DNA from: Azonexaceae bacterium
Lineage (GTDB): Bacteria; Pseudomonadota; Gammaproteobacteria; Burkholderiales; Rhodocyclaceae
NCBI GenBank assembly: GCA_009469675.1
Contig: SSSZ01000068.1
Span: forward strand, 1 to 64,000
Length of the DNA: 64,000 nucleotides
Direction: 5' to 3'
Positions 39,397 to 46,225 of this stretch are shown one piece after another; positions within the stretch are counted from its first letter, which is position 1, and each line of letters begins with the position of its first letter. The notes under the pieces were generated by a model. The model had not been told where the DNA came from and made no database searches. It saw only the letters and a list, made by a program, of their open reading frames with translations. Position numbers and translations under genes: made by a program.

Positions 39397-40264
39397 GCCC
39401 AGGACAGCCGATCAACCGCTCCGCATCCTGGGGAGTTTCTGGTACTGGAAGGACGCCGACCTGGATGCGCTGGCGGCATCCTATCCCTACGAAGTCCACT
39501 TCTTTGCCGACTCTGGCGCGTACTCCGCCTGGACCCAGAAGAGTAAGGTGGACATCGGGGAATACGCCGATTGGCTGCACCGCTGGCGGCACCGCATCAC
39601 CACCTACGCCAATCTGGACTTGAAGCGGGATATGGTGCAATCCCGGAAGAATCAAGCCTACCTGGAGCGGCGCGGCCTGACCCCGATCCCCGTCTTTCAC
39701 GGCGGGGAGCCGATGGAGTACCTGGAGGAGTTGTGCAGCGGCTACGACTACGTTGCCATCGGCGGGAGCGCCGGGGAGAAGGTGCAGCGAGACAGGAAAC
39801 TCCAACTCTGGTGGGCCGCGAAAATGTTCGGCATCGCGCAGGAACACGGGACGCGCTTCCACGGTTTCGGCATGCTGATGTGGCACCTAATCCGCGCCTT
39901 CGACTGGTATTCGGTTGACGCGACCACCTGGACGAACGGGACGCGCTTCGGCTGGCTGCCACTCTTCGATGGCAGGGCGGGCGAACTCCGCTCGGTGAAA
40001 CTCTGGAACAAGATGGTCATCGAAAAGTACACCGCCTTGTTCCGTTCCTACGGGGAGAACCCCGTCCACTTCTACGACCGGGGGCAGTACAACACGACGC
40101 GCAACCGCGCCCTGGGCGTGCTGTCCTTCCGCTGCATGGAACGCTATCTCCAGAAGCGGGGCCGTCGTCTCCGCATCTACTTCGCGGACTCGTACCCCTC
40201 CCAACTGCCCATGCTGGCGCAGTTCGAGTTCCGCGACCAAACCCAAAGGAGGCTCTGGGCATGA
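39356..40264 (+). CDS. dpdA: DpdA-like 7-deazaguanine DNA transglycosylase
   Basis: It encodes 302 residues from the GTG after AAGGGG. The TGT-like barrel shows FFADSGAYSAWT (about 51), VFHGGEPMEYL, YDYVAIGG and SVDATTWTNG (about 190), the pattern of phage DpdA proteins. These exchange guanine in DNA for preQ0-type bases, as tRNA-guanine transglycosylase does in tRNA. The zinc site of tRNA enzymes is not visible, as usual in phage DpdA. It is followed with ATGA coupling by queC. The product in DNA would be dPreQ0 unless further modified. Confidence 0.85.
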   Translation: MQTQQATPQEPVHRPRTADQPLRILGSFWYWKDADLDALAASYPYEVHFFADSGAYSAWTQKSKVDIGEYADWLHRWRHRITTYANLDLKRDMVQSRKNQAYLERRGLTPIPVFHGGEPMEYLEELCSGYDYVAIGGSAGEKVQRDRKLQLWWAAKMFGIAQEHGTRFHGFGMLMWHLIRAFDWYSVDATTWTNGTRFGWLPLFDGRAGELRSVKLWNKMVIEKYTALFRSYGENPVHFYDRGQYNTTRNRALGVLSFRCMERYLQKRGRRLRIYFADSYPSQLPMLAQFEFRDQTQRRLWA

Positions 40265-41220
40265 CGCTACCACACTACACCGACGAAGCCCTCACCGAGA
40301 TCCGCAAGTGGGAGGAGTTCGGCGCTCCTTCCTCCTGGCTGGACGGGCTGGCGCGGGGCGAACTGCGCTCCGCCTGGGCCTACGATCAGCACGCGGTCCC
40401 GGAGAATCCCGCCGTGATGCTCCCGGACGATCTGGAGCGCATGGCCGACATCCGGCGCGACTTCGCCACCATCGTCCCCCTGTCCGGCGGGCTGGACTCC
40501 TCGACCCTCTACTTCATGGCGCGGGAGGCGGGGCTTGATCCCCTCCCCGTCTACGTTGACGCGGGGCAGGAATACGGTCCGACCGAGTACCGCGCCGCCT
40601 GCACCATCGCCAATCGGGAAATCCAACTGCTGCGCGTCAACGCCGAGGGGAAACGCTACAAGCACATCATCGCGGGACGGAACGCCCGCATCGTCGCGGC
40701 GGTCGCGGAGTGGGCGCACCATTCCGGCTACTGGGGCCAGATCTGGTTCGGCAATCTGGCCGGGGAGTCCCCGATTGTCGGCGGGGACAAGAGCGCCCGA
40801 TTCCTGGGGACGATGCAGGCGATCTTGCACGACCGGGGGCACGACTTCCACCTCCTCTCCCCCCTGATCGGCCTGGACAAGCCCGACCTGATCCGCTGGT
40901 GGTTCGATCACGATCTCGCCTCGCGGCTCCGGGAGACGAAATCTTGCTTCTCCCCGTCCGACCGCCGCTGCGGCGAGTGCCAGTCCTGTTTCCGCACGTT
41001 CGTCGCGCTCGTCGGCTCGGGCATGTACGACCTCCGTGGCTCCTACCTCCTGGGCGTCCTGGGGGAATGGTTCCTGGGCGGGTGGGACTTCCGCCAGCAC
41101 ATCGCGAAGTACGAGGGGCTGATGACTTCCTCCGTCAATCCCTACAACGACCGACGCACGCGCGACACGCTCCGCGCCATCGCCCTGCTGCGCCGGGGGA
41201 ACTTGGAGGCGTCGAAGTGA
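40261..41220 (+). CDS. queC: QueC-like preQ0 synthase
   Basis: It encodes 319 residues, longer than the usual 230, with an extra N-terminal 68 residues. The PP-loop SGGLDSST (75-82) binds ATP, and C229, C237, C240 and C243 (CFSPSDRRCGECQSCF) form the zinc site typical of QueC. The enzyme turns 7-carboxy-7-deazaguanine into 7-cyano-7-deazaguanine (preQ0) with ATP and ammonia. Coupled to dpdA upstream and to a glycosyltransferase downstream (GTGA). No QueF, Gat domain or ArcS is present to carry the base further. Confidence 0.87.
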   Translation: MTLPHYTDEALTEIRKWEEFGAPSSWLDGLARGELRSAWAYDQHAVPENPAVMLPDDLERMADIRRDFATIVPLSGGLDSSTLYFMAREAGLDPLPVYVDAGQEYGPTEYRAACTIANREIQLLRVNAEGKRYKHIIAGRNARIVAAVAEWAHHSGYWGQIWFGNLAGESPIVGGDKSARFLGTMQAILHDRGHDFHLLSPLIGLDKPDLIRWWFDHDLASRLRETKSCFSPSDRRCGECQSCFRTFVALVGSGMYDLRGSYLLGVLGEWFLGGWDFRQHIAKYEGLMTSSVNPYNDRRTRDTLRAIALLRRGNLEASK

Positions 41221-41984
41221 TCACCGCGATCATCCCCTCCCGTCGCCCCGCCTGGGACACCTTCCCCACGCTGGTCGCGGTCGCCAGCCAGAGCCGCCGC
41301 CCGGATCGGATCGTTGTCGTTGACGACACCCAGGGGGGCGACTACCCCTGGCTCCGGGATGAGCGGGTGGCGTGGTTCTGTCTCCGGGAGGAGATCCGCG
41401 TCGTCAACTCCAGCAACCTCGACATCCCACCGGGGACGGGGGGCTACGAGCGGCTGGCGCACATCCGTCCGGGCGCGGCGAAGCTGGCTGGTCAGGGCTG
41501 GCTCTGGTTCGTTGACGATGACGTGATCCCCGAACACGACTGCCTCTACAAACTCAAAGGCTGCGCGGACACGACGAACGCCCGCTGCGTGGCGGCGGCG
41601 ATTGACGAACTGCTCCCGCACGCCCCGCCCTACTGGCCGCGCGACTCCTGGGGGTACAACCACCACCACCGTCCGGGGAGCAAGCTCGTCGGCGCGACTG
41701 GTCTGGGCTGCACCATCGTCCCCAAAGACGCCTTCCTGGCGTTGCAACATCGCACCGTGCGCCCGGACATCGGCCTGGAGGATGTGGTCGCGACGGCCCA
41801 ACTCGCGATCCAGCACGGCGGGGTGCGCGTCTCCGGGGACGCCCGTGCCTTGCACGTTCGGACGGAGATGGCGAAGTGGGGGAGCGAGTCCCTGTCCCTC
41901 TCCGCGCTGGAAACGGCGCTCCGTCCGATCATCGGGGACGATGGCTGGCGGCGACTCCTGCCGCTGATCGGGGAGGCGAAGTGA
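41217..41984 (+). CDS. GT-A glycosyltransferase inside the deazaguanine cassette
   Basis: It encodes 255 residues from the GTG overlapping queC. A nucleotide-sugar domain begins AIIPSRRPAWDTF and has RIVVVDD and the metal-binding WFVDDDVIPE (DxD at 100-102), as in GT family 2. It lies between queC and a SAM methyltransferase within one coupled run of genes, which suggests that it acts on the modified DNA base or on another virion target. What it glycosylates is unknown. Confidence 0.8.
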   Translation: MITAIIPSRRPAWDTFPTLVAVASQSRRPDRIVVVDDTQGGDYPWLRDERVAWFCLREEIRVVNSSNLDIPPGTGGYERLAHIRPGAAKLAGQGWLWFVDDDVIPEHDCLYKLKGCADTTNARCVAAAIDELLPHAPPYWPRDSWGYNHHHRPGSKLVGATGLGCTIVPKDAFLALQHRTVRPDIGLEDVVATAQLAIQHGGVRVSGDARALHVRTEMAKWGSESLSLSALETALRPIIGDDGWRRLLPLIGEAK

Positions 41985-42616
41985 TGTACCTCCCGGACAA
42001 CTTCCCCGCCTTCGGGCGGGAACTGGTCGCCTCTGGCCGCTACGAGGCGGAGGAGTTGGCCCTGATCCGCAGGCACATCCTCCCTGGGGACGCGATCCTG
42101 GAGATCGGCGCGGGTTTCGGGGTGACGACGCTCTCCCTGGCGTCCCGCGCTTCCTCCGTCCTGGCGCTGGAGCCAGACCCCCGGATGTTCGCCGCGCTGA
42201 TCAAGAACACGGCCACGCGCAAGAACGTGACGACGGCGATGCTGGCCGTCTCGACCTCCCCGGACGATGTGATCCTCCACCTCAACGCGGAGCCGTGGAA
42301 TAGCTCCATGCACGCCACGCCCGAACACGGGGAGATCGTGACCTTCTTCCCCACCCGCGCGATCCCCCTCGCCCGTCTCCTGGAGGGGGAGGGGCCGACC
42401 GCCCTGGTGATGGACTGTGAGGGGATGGAGGCACAGCTGATCGTCCCCGGCCTCCCCTGGGGGGACTGCCGCACGCTGATCATCGAAGAACATCCGTTCT
42501 ACGCGGACCCCGCTGCGTGGCATCGCACCCTGGAGACGGAGGGTTTCCGGGAAGTGGATCGCGCGGGGAACGCGCTCGGGGGGACGGCCAGCGTCTCCGT
42601 CTGGAGGAAGGGATGA
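41984..42616 (+). CDS. FkbM-type SAM methyltransferase
   Basis: It encodes 210 residues. The ATG shares its A with the upstream TGA. SAM motif I is ILEIGAGFG (38-46), followed by LALEPDPRMFAALIKN (motif II), and the rest follows FkbM methyltransferases, which often methylate sugar hydroxyls. Coupling to a glycosyltransferase suggests that it could methylate the transferred sugar. Overlaps queD by ATGA. Confidence 0.8.
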   Translation: MYLPDNFPAFGRELVASGRYEAEELALIRRHILPGDAILEIGAGFGVTTLSLASRASSVLALEPDPRMFAALIKNTATRKNVTTAMLAVSTSPDDVILHLNAEPWNSSMHATPEHGEIVTFFPTRAIPLARLLEGEGPTALVMDCEGMEAQLIVPGLPWGDCRTLIIEEHPFYADPAAWHRTLETEGFREVDRAGNALGGTASVSVWRKG

Positions 42617-43041
42617 GCCAGTACGAGATCGCCAAGACCTTCGCCTTCGACGCCGCGCACCAACTGGATCATCTCCCGGAGACGCACAAATGCTCCCGGC
42701 TGCACGGCCACACCTACCGGGTCGAACTGCGCTTCAAGGCGCAAGCCCTGGACGCGAACGGCTTCGTGATCGACTACGGGGAATTGGGGACGTTCAAGGC
42801 GTGGCTCGATGAGACGTGCGATCACCGCAACCTCAACGACGCCCTGGCGGAGTTCTACGCCCCCTTCCACTCCCCCGCCGTGCCCCCGCGCTACACGACG
42901 GCGGAGCATCTGGCCGAATGGTTCTATCTTGTCGCGCGTTCCCTCTATTCGCACGAATGGCCGCGCGTCACGCTACAATGTGTTCGGGTGTCCGAAACGC
43001 CGAACACCTGGGCGGAATACTCGCCGTTTAGCCTCACCTAA
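42613..43041 (+). CDS. queD: QueD, 6-carboxytetrahydropterin synthase
   Basis: It encodes 142 residues. Zinc ligands are H16 (FDAAHQL), H31 and H33 (LHGHTY), with catalytic C27 (HKCSRL), H71 (CDHRNLND) and E128 (SETPNT), all in the order of QueD. It converts dihydroneopterin triphosphate, the FolE product, to 6-carboxytetrahydropterin. Its last codons include CGCCGTTTAGCC, a 12-mer also found at two other gene ends. Confidence 0.9.
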   Translation: MSQYEIAKTFAFDAAHQLDHLPETHKCSRLHGHTYRVELRFKAQALDANGFVIDYGELGTFKAWLDETCDHRNLNDALAEFYAPFHSPAVPPRYTTAEHLAEWFYLVARSLYSHEWPRVTLQCVRVSETPNTWAEYSPFSLT

Positions 43042-43069
43042 ACCCTACAGCCCAAAAAGGAGGCAATCA

Positions 43070-43903
43070 ATGGACGCACATATCGGGAAGGAGGTTCAGC
43101 CGAAGATTGACGAGCGGATGCTAACGCTACCCGTCTCCGAGATCTTCGGTTGAATAGGCCCAACTATTCAGGGAGAGGGGACGTTGGTGGGCGTCCCCAC
43201 GCTATTCGTCCGCTTCGGCGGCTGCGACTACCGCTGTAGCTGGTGCGATTCCCTGTATGCGGTCCTGCCGGAGTACCGGGACACCTGGGAGAAGCTGGAG
43301 CCGGGGGCGATCCTGGATCGCCTGTTCGCCCTGGCCGAGCCGCCTTCCTGGGTCACGCTCTCGGGGGGCAACCCCGCGCTGTTCGACCTCACCGACTTGA
43401 TCCTGGAGGGGCAACTCCACGGCTACAAGTTCGCGCTGGAGACGCAGGGGAGCATCCACAAGCCCTGGTTCCGTCACCTCGATCACCTGACGGTCAGCCC
43501 GAAGCCCCCGTCATCCGGCAACGTGACCACCCCCAGGGAGACGCTGCTCGCGCTGTGCGCGGCGGGCACGGCCACGACGATCGCGGCGACGACGGAGACG
43601 CCCGCCCGCGTCTCCGTCACCCGCCCGCCCTCCACGGTCAAGATCGTGGTGTTCGATGAGGATGACTACCGCTACGCGCAGGCGATCCGCGATCTGGTCC
43701 CCGCCATCGCCTTCGACCCCCCGCTGGAGTTCTGTCTGTCGGTGGGCAACGCGCGGCCCTCCCAGGGGGAGGATCCCGACCCCGCCGCGCTGATGGACCG
43801 CTATCGCTGGCTGATCGATCGCGCCCTGGCGGACGGCTGGCACGACGCCCGCATCACCCCACAACTCCATGTGTTGTTATACGGAAACCGTCGTGGCGTA
43901 TGA
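43070..43903 (+). CDS. queE: QueE (7-carboxy-7-deazaguanine synthase) with in-frame TGA
   Basis: From the ATG at 43070, which has the strong site AAAAAGGAGGCAATCA, the frame runs PVSEIFG, TGA (43151-43153), ATA, then GPTIQGEGTLVGVPT and the radical-SAM motif CDYRCSWC (Cys codons at 43223, 43235, 43244). Homologues read EIFGPTIQGEG without a break. So 6-9 extra bases containing a stop interrupt one gene in frame. A hop from GGT to GGC, read-through, or restart at TTG 43184 could give product. The restart would lose part of the conserved N-terminus. The TGA lies in a 7-bp hairpin. The enzyme makes the deazaguanine core, so its loss would stop the pathway. Confidence 0.85.
43151..43170 (+). promoter_or_regulatory. 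Stop codon and perfect hairpin inside queE
   Basis: TGAATAG (43151-43157) pairs with CTATTCA (43164-43170) around GCCCAA. The stop codon forms the first three bases of the stem, as a recoding signal or as the trace of an insertion. Confidence 0.7.
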
Positions 43904-43913
43904 CTTTCTCTGT

Positions 43914-43919
43914 TATAAT
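43914..43919 (+). promoter_or_regulatory. Extended -10 promoter of the DUF559 endonuclease
   Basis: TGTTATAAT (TG at 43911-43912) lies 26 bases before the ATG at 43945. No clear -35, as usual for extended -10 promoters. Confidence 0.5.
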
Positions 43920-43921
43920 GT

Positions 43922-43944
43922 GGGGGAACAAAGGAGGTTCCCCC
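43922..43944 (+). promoter_or_regulatory. Ribosome binding site presented in a hairpin loop
   Basis: GGGGGAAC (43922-43929) and GTTCCCCC (43937-43944) form a perfect 8-bp stem whose loop AAAGGAG is the ribosome binding site, ending at the ATG. Folding would limit translation of the endonuclease. Confidence 0.6.
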
Positions 43945-44571
43945 ATGCCAGGACGGACGAAGTGTCCCCCAGGATGCGAGTGCCAGAAGCATTCCCCGGA
44001 GAGGAGGAGGAGGCTCAGTGAACTTGCAAAAGCGCAAGCGGCGCGGGAAGGTTCGGCCAAACGGGCGCGTCAAGTTGCCAGTGTTTGGGAAAAGCGCACA
44101 GCCGACCAACGTCAAGCCATCGCGGCCAAAGTAGTGTCCCGGACACGGGGAAGGAAAGTCCCGGTGGAGGAGATCGAGAAGCGCCGAGCGGGGCTGTTGC
44201 GATCCTGGGAGAATGTCCCCCCGGAGGAGCGGTTAGCCCGCGTCATCCCCGCGCTGGAGGGGCGCAAGCGCCATCGGCGCATCTCGACGCTGGAGGCGAA
44301 TGTCGCCGCCGCGCTCCTGTTTCTGGAGATCGAGCATGAGCGCGAGAAAGTGGTCATGGATCGGTATGTGGTGGACTTCGCGATCGGGAAGCTGCTGATC
44401 GAGGTAGACGGCACCTACTGGCACGATCCGGCGAAGGATGCCATCCGGGATGCGCTCCTCGCCGGGGAAGGGTACACCGTGATCCGCATCCCGGAGAACG
44501 ACGCGAAACATCGCCCGCTGCAAGCGGTGGCGAACGCCCTGTTGCTGTGGGGCAATCGGAGGGGAGTATGA
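43945..44571 (+). CDS. DUF559/Vsr-like (PD-D/E-XK) homing-type endonuclease
   Basis: It encodes 208 residues. The N-terminal half (about 1-110) is basic with a Cys-rich start (CPPGCECQKH) and repeated NUMOD-like helical segments. The C-terminal half has VDFAIGKLLIEVDGTYWHD and YTVIRIPEND, the very-short-patch-repair-like fold used by many homing endonucleases. It lies between queE and folE with its own promoter and a hairpin-controlled start, so it looks like an inserted selfish gene. It overlaps folE by ATGA. Confidence 0.8.
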   Translation: MPGRTKCPPGCECQKHSPERRRRLSELAKAQAAREGSAKRARQVASVWEKRTADQRQAIAAKVVSRTRGRKVPVEEIEKRRAGLLRSWENVPPEERLARVIPALEGRKRHRRISTLEANVAAALLFLEIEHEREKVVMDRYVVDFAIGKLLIEVDGTYWHDPAKDAIRDALLAGEGYTVIRIPENDAKHRPLQAVANALLLWGNRRGV

Positions 44572-45320
44572 CCGACAAGCCGCGCCTCTCGGAAATCATG
44601 GCTGGCTTCCAAGTCTCCCTGGGGGAGAACGGCCTCCCGACGCTGACCCCGTCAATGCTGGCGATGCAGGAACGGTTCCGCCTCGCCATCGCGAACGACC
44701 CCCCGCCCCCGGACGACTTCGACCCCGCCGTCCCCAGGGAGGAGCGGATCAGCCGGATCGCCAACGCCGTGACGGAGATCCTGGCCGCGCTCGGCCTCGA
44801 TCCCGTCGCCTACCCCTCCGTCGCGGAAACGCCGATGCGCTACGCCCGGATGCTGGTAGACGAGTTCAGTTCCGGCCTCGCCTACCACCCCGCAGACGAT
44901 CTGGGCGTCGTGTTTGAGGAGGGGCACGACGAGTTGATCATCGTCCCGAACATCCCGGTCTACGCCCTGTGCGAACACCATCTCCTCCCCTTCTACGGCA
45001 GGGCGCACGTTGGCTACATCCCGTCCGGGGGCAAGATCGTCGGCCTCTCCAAGATCCCGCGCGTGGTGGACGGCTACGCCCGCTGTCCCACCGTCCAGGA
45101 ACGCATCACCTCCCAGGTCGCGGACGCGCTCGATGACTTCCTGGGGGCGCAGGGGGTCTACGTCGTCCTGGAGTGCGAACACCTGTGCATGGTCGCGCGG
45201 GGCATCAAAGCCCACGGCTCCACGACGATCACCTCCGCTGTCCGGGGGACGTTCAAGGCCGATCCCGCCGCCCGCGCCGAGTTCCTCACCCTGATCGGGA
45301 AGTCCCGAGGGATGGCGTAG
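44568..45320 (+). CDS. folE: FolE, GTP cyclohydrolase I
   Basis: It encodes 250 residues, with about 60 extra N-terminal residues. ETPMRYARML, YALCEHHLLPF (zinc Cys and His), GLSKIPRVVDGYARCPTVQE and ECEHLCMVARGI (second zinc Cys) define GTP cyclohydrolase I. It makes dihydroneopterin triphosphate from GTP, the first step to preQ0. The distance to queD/queE is due to the inserted endonuclease gene. Confidence 0.92.
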   Translation: MTDKPRLSEIMAGFQVSLGENGLPTLTPSMLAMQERFRLAIANDPPPPDDFDPAVPREERISRIANAVTEILAALGLDPVAYPSVAETPMRYARMLVDEFSSGLAYHPADDLGVVFEEGHDELIIVPNIPVYALCEHHLLPFYGRAHVGYIPSGGKIVGLSKIPRVVDGYARCPTVQERITSQVADALDDFLGAQGVYVVLECEHLCMVARGIKAHGSTTITSAVRGTFKADPAARAEFLTLIGKSRGMA

Positions 45321-45321
45321 C

Positions 45322-45423
45322 ATGGCAGCGTTCACCTGTAAGATCTGCGGGCGCGGCTTCCGCCTCTACGTCTACTTGAAGCGACATATCGCCCGACACA
45401 AGGCGAGGGGAGAGACGAAGTGA
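45322..45423 (+). CDS. 33-residue C2H2 zinc-finger protein
   Basis: The chain starts MAAFTCKICGRGF and has Cys6, Cys9, His22 and His26 with the spacing C-x2-C-x12-H-x3-H, a single classical C2H2 finger, followed by a basic tail. The ATG lies two bases after the folE stop, and the TGA overlaps the next ATG (TGATG). A free-standing finger this small is unusual in phages. It may bind DNA or a host protein. Confidence 0.7.
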   Translation: MAAFTCKICGRGFRLYVYLKRHIARHKARGETK

Positions 45424-45578
45424 TGATCCGTTCCTTGCTCCGTCGCCTCTGGTGGTGGCACAAGTGGCAACTCGACACGCGCCAGCACGCGGGGTATCTC
45501 CGCTACGGCCTGGAATATTCGCTGTGGAAAGCATGGTCTACCGCGCTCTCCATCGGCTGGAAGGCACGCCCGAAATGA
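45423..45578 (+). CDS. 51-residue Trp/Arg-rich peptide before the terminase
   Basis: It starts MIRSLLRRLWWWHKWQLDT and ends ATGA-coupled to the small terminase gene, with GGGGAGAGACGAAG as ribosome binding site. Amphipathic and basic with seven Trp, it could be membrane-active or RNA-binding. Coding status rests on the perfect stop/start coupling on both sides. Confidence 0.55.
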   Translation: MIRSLLRRLWWWHKWQLDTRQHAGYLRYGLEYSLWKAWSTALSIGWKARPK

Positions 45579-46225
45579 GCAAGCCGCGCGTCCCCTGGGA
45601 TCGCCTCCCCTCCGAGGGGGACGAAGCCTGGGAAGCCTTCATCACCTACCTGACGATGGGCACGAACCGATCACTTGCAAAAGTTGGGCAAGCCCTGGGC
45701 AAGAGCAAGGTGCTGCTGGAGGGGTGGAGCCGGGAGCATTCCTGGGTCAATCGCGTCTCCGCATACGAGACGGAGCAGGGGCGCATACGCATCGAAGCCG
45801 CCGCCGCCGAGCGTCAGAAAACGTTGGCGCAGCAGGCCGACGTAGCCCGCGCCCTGGTGGCCTCCGCCGCGAAGTTGGTCACGCCCCCCGTCCGCGTCCG
45901 GGGGCGCAAGCTCACCGAGGAGGAGCGTCGGGAGTGGAAGCCCTCCCCCGACGCGGCCCGCGCCGCCGCCTCCGCATTGAAGGAGGGGCACACCGTCACG
46001 CGCCTGACGATGGGCCTGCCCACCCAGATCACCCGCCAGCAATCCGAGGCGGAGGAGTTGGTCCGCAAGGGTCTGGAGGCGCAGGGCATGATGGCGCGGA
46101 TCATCAACGAAGGTCTGTGCGATGAGCCTAGCTGCGAGTGCTGCACCCGCGTTCGCGACCGACTTGCCCAGCTTGCTGCTTACCATGCAGCGATCGAGCA
46201 ATCCTTCGTCGGCGTCGGCAGCTAA
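45575..46225 (+). CDS. Terminase small subunit (probable)
   Basis: It encodes 216 residues directly before the large terminase. Residues about 20-60 form a helix-turn-helix (NRSLAKVGQALGKSKVLLEGW), as used to recognise the packaging site, followed by a long helix for oligomer assembly. The Cys cluster CDEPSCECC near the end is unusual. The large-subunit gene overlaps its 3' end by about 100 bases, or less if a later start is used. Confidence 0.78.
   Translation: MSKPRVPWDRLPSEGDEAWEAFITYLTMGTNRSLAKVGQALGKSKVLLEGWSREHSWVNRVSAYETEQGRIRIEAAAAERQKTLAQQADVARALVASAAKLVTPPVRVRGRKLTEEERREWKPSPDAARAAASALKEGHTVTRLTMGLPTQITRQQSEAEELVRKGLEAQGMMARIINEGLCDEPSCECCTRVRDRLAQLAAYHAAIEQSFVGVGS

Noticed and set aside
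43151-43153. Selenocysteine at the queE TGA
   Set aside because: No selenocysteine machinery or convincing SECIS is visible, and the position in homologues is simply absent rather than Cys.
43042-43184. A preQ1-type riboswitch or leader hairpin in front of queE
   Set aside because: The hairpin at 43151 lies inside the coding frame, downstream of a strong ribosome binding site and ATG, and shows no riboswitch core.
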